Source: Pelotomaculum sp. UBA3103 (lineage in GTDB: Bacteria; Bacillota; Desulfotomaculia; Desulfotomaculales; Pelotomaculaceae). From it: a stretch of DNA of 12,277 nucleotides. The notes under the pieces are model-generated. The model saw only the letters and a list, made by a program, of their open reading frames with translations. It searched no databases and was not told where the DNA came from. Below are positions 7,252-12,277 of this stretch, one piece after another (within the stretch, counting starts at the first letter, position 1; every line of letters starts with the position of its first letter). The stretch spans positions 1 through 12,277 of the forward strand of contig DFAP01000089.1 of the NCBI GenBank assembly GCA_002365855.1, in the 5' to 3' direction. The translations under genes were made by a program, and so were the position numbers.

Positions 7252-8004
7252 ATGTCCGGGAAAACAGCAATCGTCATGGAGAACATAAAAAAAATATATA
7301 ACATGGGAGAAACCCAGGTTTTAGCATTAAACGGCATTGATTTCACCATCCAGGAGGGAGAGATGGTGGCAATCATGGGTTCCTCCGGTTCAGGCAAAAG
7401 CACCCTTTTGAATCTTATCGGATGTTTAGACAGGCCCACAGGAGGAACCTATTACCTCGATGGAGAGAACGTTTCCCAACTGGACAAAGATCAGCTGGCA
7501 ATTATCCGCAATAAAAGAATAGGATTCGTCTTTCAGGGTTTTAACCTGCTGGGGAGAATGTCCGTACTGGCCAATGTGCAACTGCCGCTGGTCTATGCCG
7601 GTGCTGGGAAAAAAGAGATGGAGGACAGGGTGAAAGAGGCTCTGGCCTGGGTTGGCCTATCAGGATATCTGCACCACTATCCCACCCAGATGTCAGGCGG
7701 GCAGCAGCAAAGAGTCGCCATCGCCCGGGCCCTGGTAAACAACCCTTCATTAATCCTGGCGGACGAACCAACCGGCGCCCTTGATTCAAAAACAAGCATA
7801 GAGATTATCTCAGTGATCCAGAAGCTGAATATCGAAAAAGGTATCACCGTGGTGATGGTTACCCACGAAAAAGATATTTCACTGTACTGCCGCCGTTTAA
7901 TCAATTTAAAAGACGGCCGGGTTACAGGCGACACGACGGTATTAAACCACAGAGACGCCTCCGGGGATTTGACAGCCCTGTCTGAAGAAAGAGAGGCGGT
8001 GTAA
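7252..8004 (+). CDS. MacB/YknY-type ABC transporter ATP-binding protein
   Basis: The protein of about 250 residues carries a complete nucleotide-binding domain: Walker A GSSGSGKST, Q-loop (VFQGFNLL), signature MSGGQQQRVAIARAL, Walker B LILADEPTGALD and the switch histidine in MVTHE. The LNLIGCLDRPT segment after Walker A is characteristic of the MacB/LolD/FtsE-like group. It powers the permease encoded one base downstream. I chose ATG 7252, with GGTGG (7241-7245) six bases before it; an in-frame TTG at 7222 and an ATG at 7279 are alternatives. Unlike enterobacterial MacB, where ATPase and permease are fused, here they are separate chains, as in Bacillus YknYZ. The group includes exporters of macrolides, peptides and lipoproteins; the cargo here is unknown. 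Confidence 0.95.
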   Translation: MSGKTAIVMENIKKIYNMGETQVLALNGIDFTIQEGEMVAIMGSSGSGKSTLLNLIGCLDRPTGGTYYLDGENVSQLDKDQLAIIRNKRIGFVFQGFNLLGRMSVLANVQLPLVYAGAGKKEMEDRVKEALAWVGLSGYLHHYPTQMSGGQQQRVAIARALVNNPSLILADEPTGALDSKTSIEIISVIQKLNIEKGITVVMVTHEKDISLYCRRLINLKDGRVTGDTTVLNHRDASGDLTALSEEREAV

Positions 8005-8005
8005 A

Positions 8006-9223
8006 TTGAATTATGCCAATAATTTTGAAGTAGCAATCAACGGGATAAGGTCCAATAAATTGCGGTCTTCCCTGACCATGCTAGGCATTGTCATCGGAGT
8101 CGCCGCTGTCATCATCATGATTTCCGTGGGGCAGGGCGCCAGCAAGAGAATATCAGACCAGATTTCCAGCATGGGGTCAAATTTGCTAATGGTTATGCCT
8201 GGGGCGGAGCAGGGGGCCGTCCGGGGAGCCTCAGGCAATGTCAACACCCTGACCATGGGAGACGCTGAAGCTATAGCCGAGCTGAACATGGTGGCCAATG
8301 TGGTGCCGGAGTTAAGCACCAACGCAACTATAGGTTACGGTAACCAAACCTGGACCACCCAGGCCACTGGTACCACGCCGGAAATGCAGCTGATAAAAAA
8401 CTGGCCTTGTGGTTCTGGATCGTTTTTTACCGCCGATGATGTAACAAGTGCCGGCATGGTGGCAGTTATAGGAAAAACGGTGGCAGACAACCTTTTCACA
8501 TCCGGCGTAGACCCGGTAGGCGAAACCATCAGGATCAATAAATTAGCCTTTACCGTAGTAGGTGTGCTTACCTCTAAAGGCGCAGCTATGATGGGGCAAG
8601 ATCAGGACAATACCATCTACGTGCCGATAAGTACCGTTCAAAAGAGAATGATGGGGGTAAATTATGTCCGGACGATTAACGTTGAGGTTGAGACAGAGAA
8701 CAGCATGGCTTTCGTCCAAAGCAGTATAGAGGACCTGCTGAGAGAAAGGCACCGCATTACAGGCGCCGGCTCTGATGACTTCAATGTGCGGAATTTGACC
8801 TCCGTTCTTGAAGCCGCGACAACAGTTACCGGTGTTATGACGCTGCTTCTGGCCAGCGTGGCTGCCGTATCCCTCCTGGTGGGCGGCATCGGGATTATGA
8901 ACATTATGCTGGTTTCCGTCACGGAAAGAACAAGGGAGATCGGCCTGCGCATGGCGGTGGGCGCCACGGAGAGAAATATTCGCAACCAGTTCCTGGTGGA
9001 AGCGCTGGTGCTCTGCCTGGCCGGAGGGCTGGCGGGTATTCTCACCGGAGCAGCAATATCCAAAATAATATCAAAGGTTGCTGGTTGGCCTACTTATATA
9101 TCAATCTATTCTATCCTCTTGTCAGCAGGGTTTTCAGCTGCTATCGGAATTTTCTTCGGTTACTATCCTGCTAAAAAAGCGGCGGGAATGGATCCTATCG
9201 AGGCTCTTCGCTTTGAGAAATAA
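8006..9223 (+). CDS. MacB/YknZ-type ABC transporter permease (MacB_PCD and FtsX domains)
   Basis: The 405-residue permease has the MacB topology: a membrane segment at about 22-42 just after LRSSLTMLGIVIGV, and a large extracytoplasmic domain (about 45-270). Three C-terminal membrane segments follow (about 275-300, 328-355, 365-388). The FtsX-domain motif TERTREIGLRMAVGAT (306-321) and the C-terminal YYPAKKAAGMDPIEALR are diagnostic. MacB-type permeases do not carry drugs across the membrane; they use ATP hydrolysis inside to drive mechanotransmission that pushes substrate from the outer face into the TolC tunnel. The start is TTG 8006, one base after the ATPase stop, behind GAGGCGGTG at the end of that gene. 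It is the last gene of the operon before the bidirectional terminator. Confidence 0.95.
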   Translation: MNYANNFEVAINGIRSNKLRSSLTMLGIVIGVAAVIIMISVGQGASKRISDQISSMGSNLLMVMPGAEQGAVRGASGNVNTLTMGDAEAIAELNMVANVVPELSTNATIGYGNQTWTTQATGTTPEMQLIKNWPCGSGSFFTADDVTSAGMVAVIGKTVADNLFTSGVDPVGETIRINKLAFTVVGVLTSKGAAMMGQDQDNTIYVPISTVQKRMMGVNYVRTINVEVETENSMAFVQSSIEDLLRERHRITGAGSDDFNVRNLTSVLEAATTVTGVMTLLLASVAAVSLLVGGIGIMNIMLVSVTERTREIGLRMAVGATERNIRNQFLVEALVLCLAGGLAGILTGAAISKIISKVAGWPTYISIYSILLSAGFSAAIGIFFGYYPAKKAAGMDPIEALRFEK

Positions 9224-9381
9224 AATACTAAGGCCAGCGCCAAATAGGTTCGGCAACAATCATCATTATAGCGGAAGGAGATTTTCTTTTTCTATAATTC
9301 TTTGTCACCAGCCGTGAAACGGGTGGTTCTATGTTTGAAACGTATCGTTACGAACTTACTCTTACTACTAAAGCAGATAAT

Positions 9382-9413
9382 AAAGGGGAGCAGCTTAAAC
9401 CTGCTCCCCTTTT
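9382..9413. terminator. Bidirectional rho-independent terminator between convergent genes
   Basis: A perfect 12-bp stem (AAAGGGGAGCAG at 9382-9393 and CTGCTCCCCTTT at 9401-9412) with a seven-base loop is followed by TTTT on the plus strand and, read the other way, by TTTATTAT. It ends the efflux operon from the left and the Spy-like gene from the right. The 158 bases between the permease stop and this stem hold a small CCGT/ACGG hairpin (9312-9322) and no gene I can support. Confidence 0.9.
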
Positions 9414-9434
9414 GGGTACTATTCGGGTTTTAGA

Positions 9435-9941
9435 TTATTGTGCTTGGTCTTTAGCTTCGCCCATACCACGACCGCCGGGACGGCATTTACCCTTCATGCT
9501 TTTCATCTGTTCCTGCTGCTCCGGGGTGAGGATGTTCTGCATGCTTTCCCGGTTCTGCTGCATGACCTGGTTTAATTGGGTACGCAGGTTGTTTATTTCC
9601 TGAATCTTGGCGTCAACGGCAGCCTTGTCTGGGTTTTTATCAAACCCCAGCTGCTTCAACTCGAACATTGCATTCTGAAGTTGAGCCCGCATGTCTTTAG
9701 TAGCTTCGTAGTTGCTCTTGTGCAAGTCTTTTAACTGCTGAGACTGCTCATCGGTCAGGTTTAGTTTCTCTGCCGGGGAGGTCCAGTTTTCGCTGTTCAG
9801 TTCGGCCTTACCACCTCCCATCATACTCATATCGCCAAGCCGACCGCCTCCCATGCCCCACCCGGTTGCGGATGCGATCTGAGTAATTCCCAGTACCAGC
9901 GCAAGGGAGAGGGCCAAAAGTATTAAGACCTTTCGTTTCAA
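9435..9941 (-). CDS. Spy/CpxP-like secreted protein with two LTxxQ motifs
   Basis: The 168-residue product begins with a signal peptide (basic KRK, hydrophobic residues 5-20, likely cleavage near ASA at 23-25). A Gly/Met-rich linker follows (about 27-44), then a helical domain with two LTxxQ motifs, LTDEQ at 62-66 and LTPEQ at 138-142. This pair, with a Gln-rich helical hairpin between, is the mark of the Spy/CpxP/ZraP/CnrX superfamily. Members act outside the cytoplasmic membrane as ATP-independent chaperones, kinase modulators or metal-binding proteins. The start is TTG 9941 behind a strong SD (AGGAGGTGA) with a short spacer. It has its own boxed promoter, the same as the two-component and efflux operons, so it is probably co-induced with them. 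It could feed back on the kinase as CpxP does on CpxA; that is inference. Cys153 is the only cysteine. Confidence 0.88.
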   Translation of the reverse strand: MKRKVLILLALSLALVLGITQIASATGWGMGGGRLGDMSMMGGGKAELNSENWTSPAEKLNLTDEQSQQLKDLHKSNYEATKDMRAQLQNAMFELKQLGFDKNPDKAAVDAKIQEINNLRTQLNQVMQQNRESMQNILTPEQQEQMKSMKGKCRPGGRGMGEAKDQAQ

Positions 9942-10017
9942 CGTCTCACCTCCTTTTTAAGAAGCTCAGTATTTCATCTGGGCATTTTTAACTTTGGGCA
10001 TCACTGCTCTTGATTAT

Positions 10018-10064
10018 AGTATACCCATTGTTTATTACCGTTTTGTGAACAAATCCTGACAATA
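10018..10064 (-). promoter_or_regulatory. Promoter with 25-bp regulator box, upstream of the Spy-like gene (box copy 3)
   Basis: Read on the minus strand, the box covers 10064 to 10040: GTCA at 10060-10057, then TTTGTTCACAAAA at 10053-10041. TATACT occupies 10023-10018, exactly 17 bases beyond the 13-mer, as in the other two copies. It matches copy 1 at 22 of 25 positions. GGTAA follows the box in this copy and AGTAA in copy 1, possibly a weak third half-site. The transcript would have a 5' leader of about 70 bases before TTG 9941. Confidence 0.8.
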
Positions 10065-10100
10065 TTCTGAATTATAAATGATTAAAAATTATTGTTTTTT

Positions 10101-10144
10101 AAAATAACAATAACCGGTTTTGCGATACCGGTTATTGTTATTTT
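10101..10144. terminator. Long perfect hairpin, probable terminator after the tRNA gene
   Basis: An 18-bp perfect inverted repeat (10101-10118 and 10127-10144) with an eight-base loop has a GC core ACCGGT and AT-rich flanks ending in TTATTTT on either strand. For the minus-strand tRNA transcript it lies about 70 bases past the CCA end and would act as a terminator; it would also shield the Spy-like promoter from read-through. A perfect 12-base palindrome (CTGGATATCCAG, 10145-10156) abuts it on the tRNA side. Confidence 0.65.
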
Positions 10145-10212
10145 CTGGATATCCAGGTTATTATAGCCTGTTACTTTTCGACAGACTGAGCATCTGGAAC
10201 CCTTGATTTCTT

Positions 10213-10288
10213 TGGTGGACCTAAGGGGACTCGAACCCCTGACCTCTTGAATGCGAACCAAGCGCTCTCCCAACTGAGCTATAGGCCC
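10213..10288 (-). tRNA. tRNA-Ala, anticodon CGC
   Basis: On the minus strand a complete 76-base cloverleaf can be folded. It has acceptor GGGCCTA paired with TAGGTCC, a D arm (GCTC/GAGC), an anticodon stem CTTGG/TCAAG with loop TTCGCAT, a variable loop AGGTC, a T arm (AGGGG/CCCCT) with loop TTCGAGT, and an encoded CCA at 10215-10213. The anticodon is CGC, reading GCG alanine codons. The G3-U70 wobble pair, the main identity element of alanine tRNA, is present and confirms the assignment. It has its own promoter and stands apart from other tRNA genes in this window. Confidence 0.97.
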
Positions 10289-10315
10289 ATATTGATTTGT
10301 CCCTGAGCATTATTT

Positions 10316-10344
10316 ATATTATCATAACGATGTAACAGATGCAA
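10316..10344 (-). promoter_or_regulatory. Sigma-A-type promoter of tRNA-Ala
   Basis: Read on the minus strand, a -35 element TTGCAT (10344-10339) and a -10 element TAATAT (10321-10316) are separated by exactly 17 bases. The mature tRNA starts 27 bases after the -10, a normal distance for a short 5' leader removed by RNase P. Confidence 0.6.
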
Positions 10345-10478
10345 GGTAACGATTTTTATGAAACAGGGATGAAATAAGAGAGAAAACTGGATTTCTCGGA
10401 ATAATACAGGTAGGAATTTACGCGCCGGTGGTGAAGTTTTAATAAAACGGCGTGTAGAGTTGGGAGCTGGAATTATTG

Positions 10479-11111
10479 ATGATATTTAACCCGTTTGATC
10501 ATATTAATAAGGAAGATATTAAAAAACGGGTTATGAAACTGCAAAAGAAAAAGAGTAATCTTACCCCCAAAGAACTTTGCCATTTGCTGATAAACAAAAA
10601 AAGCAGGTGGTGCGCGGCAGCAGGCGCAGCAACAGCTCTGCCTGGAGCCGTGCCTGTGGTCGGCACGCTGGTGGCTGTTGTAGGCGGCACTCTGCTGGAT
10701 ATGATTGCCATGGCTTTTTTTATTACGGAATTAATCCTGGAAATAGCGGTTGTACATAAACGTGACCTGGACGTTACCGGCACATCCAGGGAAGCGGTGT
10801 GGGTGTTGGTTTCCTCGGTGGGGGCAGGCGCGGCTGGAAGCGGCCTGACCAAGGTCACTTTATCCCAGCTCTCCGGGCGCGCCTTTATGCGCGTGGTTGA
10901 GCAGGCGCTTCTAGCCATGGGGATCAGGGCGTCACAGCGAACGCTCCTGAGAGTTATTCCAGTTTTCGGTATGTTTATCGTTGGTGCGGTAAACCATTAT
11001 ACCTGCAAAAAGATTGGAGAATTCGTCGTGGCGTACTACTCTGAGAATGCGTACGTCGACACCTGGAGTGGAGATACCATTGATGTGAAAGCAGAGGTTA
11101 AAGGTGAGTAA
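10479..11111 (+). CDS. EcsC/DUF697-like small membrane-associated protein
   Basis: The product of about 210 residues starts with a basic, helical segment (KKRVMKLQKKK). It then shows three hydrophobic stretches at about residues 46-92, 107-125 and 157-176 (numbered from TTG 10476). Two Pro-Gly turns, ALPGAVPVVGT and RVIPVFGMFIVGAVNHYTCKKIG, resemble those in EcsC-family and DUF697 proteins, where an iP-x-x-G pattern repeats near the end of helical hairpins. I assign only a loose family resemblance; function is unknown. GGGAG at 10462-10466 lies nine bases before TTG 10476 and twelve before ATG 10479, so either codon could be the start. The gene is monocistronic and followed at once by a terminator. 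The 5' region contains an imperfect stem (10420-10455). Confidence 0.75.
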   Translation: MIFNPFDHINKEDIKKRVMKLQKKKSNLTPKELCHLLINKKSRWCAAAGAATALPGAVPVVGTLVAVVGGTLLDMIAMAFFITELILEIAVVHKRDLDVTGTSREAVWVLVSSVGAGAAGSGLTKVTLSQLSGRAFMRVVEQALLAMGIRASQRTLLRVIPVFGMFIVGAVNHYTCKKIGEFVVAYYSENAYVDTWSGDTIDVKAEVKGE

Positions 11112-11115
11112 TTTA

Positions 11116-11139
11116 GGGGGCTTATCAAGCCCCTATTTT
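11116..11139 (+). terminator. Rho-independent terminator after the EcsC/DUF697-like gene
   Basis: GGGGCTT (11117-11123) pairs with AAGCCCC (11127-11133) around a three-base loop, and TATTTTATTT follows. It starts a few bases after the stop at 11111 and borders the stop codon of the convergent RND gene. Read from the minus strand the stem has no good T-run, so it serves mainly the plus-strand gene. Confidence 0.8.
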
Positions 11140-12277
11140 ATTTATCAGTGCTAACGCCCAGCTTCTGACTGATGGTCGTATGTAAACGCTCTTTGTTTTT
11201 TTGCCATGTGCGTTTGACCCAGTTATTGAAATCATCCAGCAGGGTATAGGCCACAGGTATTAAAACCGGTGTCAGCAGAGTGGTTGTTATAAGTCCGCCA
11301 ATGATAACGATAGCCATGCTTTTACGGATTTCACTGCCTTCAGCCAGCGCCAGGGCTGTTGGCAGCATGCCGCCTACCATGGTGGCAGCAGTCATGATAA
11401 TAGGCCGCAGCCGGGTGATGCCGGCCTCTATTAGAGCCTCCCTCAGTGTAAGCCCGCGTTTAATCAATGTGTTGGTATAGTCAATAAGCAGTGTGCCGCT
11501 CTTTGCGGCCAGCCCGTCCAGCATCACTAAGCCTATCAGGGAGATTATGTTGAAGGTGCATCCTGTTAGAAAGAGTGCCCACAGCGCCCCGATGGCCCCG
11601 CAGGGTAGGGACAGCATGCGCACCAGCGGAGTCAGGAAAGATTCGTAAAGAATTACCAGGATCATATAAACCAGGACAACAGCCAGTATAAGCGCCTTGA
11701 TCAGGTCGCTGAAGGATTCTTCCATGTTCTTTTGGGTGCCGTAAAACTGGACTTCGTATCCTTCAGGTATCTTGTAACTGGACAGTGCAGCGTTGATATC
11801 CCCGGTTATATCACCAAGCGGGCGGTCTTTAGTATTGGCTGAAATGACAATTAACCTCTCGCGGTTGAGGTGGCTGATCGTGGTGGGACCGCTGCCGGTA
11901 CTGATACTGGCTACCTGGTTCAGTGGCACAATCAAGCCGGCGGCGTTGCTGATTTTAATTTCTCCCACGTCTTTCACACTTGAAAGGTTGACTCTGTCCA
12001 GGCGGACCCTGATGTCATACTCTTTTCCTTCATCGCGGAAGCGCGCTGCGACGTCGCCCGCCACACTGGCGCGCATGGCCGAGGCTATTTCCGCTGCGGA
12101 TAATCCGTAAGAGGAGGCGCGCAGGCGGTCTATGGAAACCTGCACCTCCGGCTGACCGGTAGCCTTCCATGAAGATTTTACGTCAACGGCTCCCGGTGTG
12201 CTTTCCACGATATCTTGTACTTTTAAAGCAAGCTCTGACAGGGTCGCTTCGTCGGGTCCCACAATCTCAAGCTGCAC
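11138..12277 (-). CDS. RND efflux transporter, C-terminal part (AcrB/HAE1-like), cut by the window edge
   Basis: The 379 residues visible are the end of a much longer inner-membrane pump (whole family members are about 1,000-1,050 residues). The frame is open through position 12277, so the start lies outside. The first 185 residues are porter and docking-domain sequence (for example PEVQVSIDRLRASSYGLSAA). Five membrane segments follow, at about 192-211, 219-240, 243-268, 288-311 and 319-345, corresponding to TM8-TM12. The family signatures REALIEAGITRLRPIIMTA and ALAEGSEIRKSMAIVIIGGL point to the HAE1 drug/amphiphile group rather than heavy-metal CusA types. Such pumps use the proton gradient and normally work with an HlyD-type adaptor and a TolC protein. 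Whether it uses the TolC-like protein of this window, or has its own partners beyond the edge, cannot be seen. Confidence 0.93.
   Translation of the reverse strand: MQLEIVGPDEATLSELALKVQDIVESTPGAVDVKSSWKATGQPEVQVSIDRLRASSYGLSAAEIASAMRASVAGDVAARFRDEGKEYDIRVRLDRVNLSSVKDVGEIKISNAAGLIVPLNQVASISTGSGPTTISHLNRERLIVISANTKDRPLGDITGDINAALSSYKIPEGYEVQFYGTQKNMEESFSDLIKALILAVVLVYMILVILYESFLTPLVRMLSLPCGAIGALWALFLTGCTFNIISLIGLVMLDGLAAKSGTLLIDYTNTLIKRGLTLREALIEAGITRLRPIIMTAATMVGGMLPTALALAEGSEIRKSMAIVIIGGLITTTLLTPVLIPVAYTLLDDFNNWVKRTWQKNKERLHTTISQKLGVSTDK

Noticed and set aside
9293..9298. TATAAT after the permease gene as a promoter
   Set aside because: No -35 at a suitable distance, no box, and only a terminator lies downstream.
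9331..9603. Plus-strand open frame of 90 codons starting before the bidirectional terminator
   Set aside because: It runs through the perfect terminator stem and then antisense to the Spy-like gene, with no SD before its ATG.
10082..10273. Minus-strand open frame of 63 codons ending in the tRNA region
   Set aside because: It is a translation of the tRNA-Ala gene and the hairpin; the GSSPLRST-like string is the usual artefact of reading through a tRNA T arm.
10420..10455. Imperfect stem ACGCGCCG/CGGCGTGT before the EcsC/DUF697-like gene as a riboswitch
   Set aside because: Only one stem with a large internal loop and a G-U pair; no recognisable conserved core.
1..12277. CRISPR arrays, insertion sequences, phage or toxin-antitoxin genes, defence systems
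   Set aside because: No regularly spaced repeats, transposase, integrase or defence-type protein was found in any frame.

Overview
The window looks like chromosomal DNA from a low-to-mid GC Firmicute (Bacillota), plausibly of the Peptococcaceae/Desulfotomaculum type. The reasons are strong AGGAGG-type Shine-Dalgarno (SD) sites, frequent TTG starts, ResD/PhoP-style and PhoR/ResE-style two-component proteins, a separate MacB-type ATPase and permease (as in Bacillus YknYZ), and a CCA-encoded tRNA. The placement is inferred from style, not from a marker gene. Whether the cell has one or two membranes cannot be settled here.

Layout from left to right: an M24 metallopeptidase (66-1268, +) and a structured non-coding stretch ending in a terminator (1405-1441). 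Next comes a two-component operon: possible small ORF 1625-1837, OmpR-type response regulator 1831-2523, sensor kinase 2523-4301. An efflux operon follows on the same strand: a short TolC-like protein 4517-5587, a MacA/HlyD-type adaptor 5684-7213, an ABC ATPase 7252-8004 and a MacB/FtsX-type permease 8006-9223. A bidirectional terminator (9382-9413) separates this from a convergent Spy/CpxP-like secreted protein (9435-9941, -). Beyond it lie a long perfect hairpin, tRNA-Ala(CGC) (10213-10288, -), an EcsC/DUF697-like small membrane protein (about 10479-11111, +), and the C-terminal part of an RND efflux pump (11138-12277, -) that continues past the right edge.

The most interesting signal is a 25-bp box present three times: upstream of the two-component operon (1541-1565), of the TolC/MacAB operon (4316-4340), and, on the minus strand, of the Spy-like gene (10040-10064). 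All three share GTCA, three variable bases, then the 13-mer TTTGTTCACAAAA. In all three the 13-mer ends exactly 17 bases before a TATAAT or TATACT -10 hexamer. GTCA/GTTCA half-sites recur every 11 bp, as expected for an OmpR/PhoB-type regulator. The simplest reading is a local regulon: the response regulator controls its own operon, the export complex and the Spy-like protein. This would be an envelope-stress circuit analogous to CpxAR-CpxP or BaeSR-Spy of enterobacteria, built from Firmicute parts.

Other points of note: the TolC-like protein is short and appears to lack the outer-membrane beta-strands in at least its second repeat. Its mRNA leader carries an anti-SD-like CACCTCC, a possible 11-codon peptide and an 8-bp hairpin. 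No transposon, CRISPR array, phage gene or clear pseudogene was seen.
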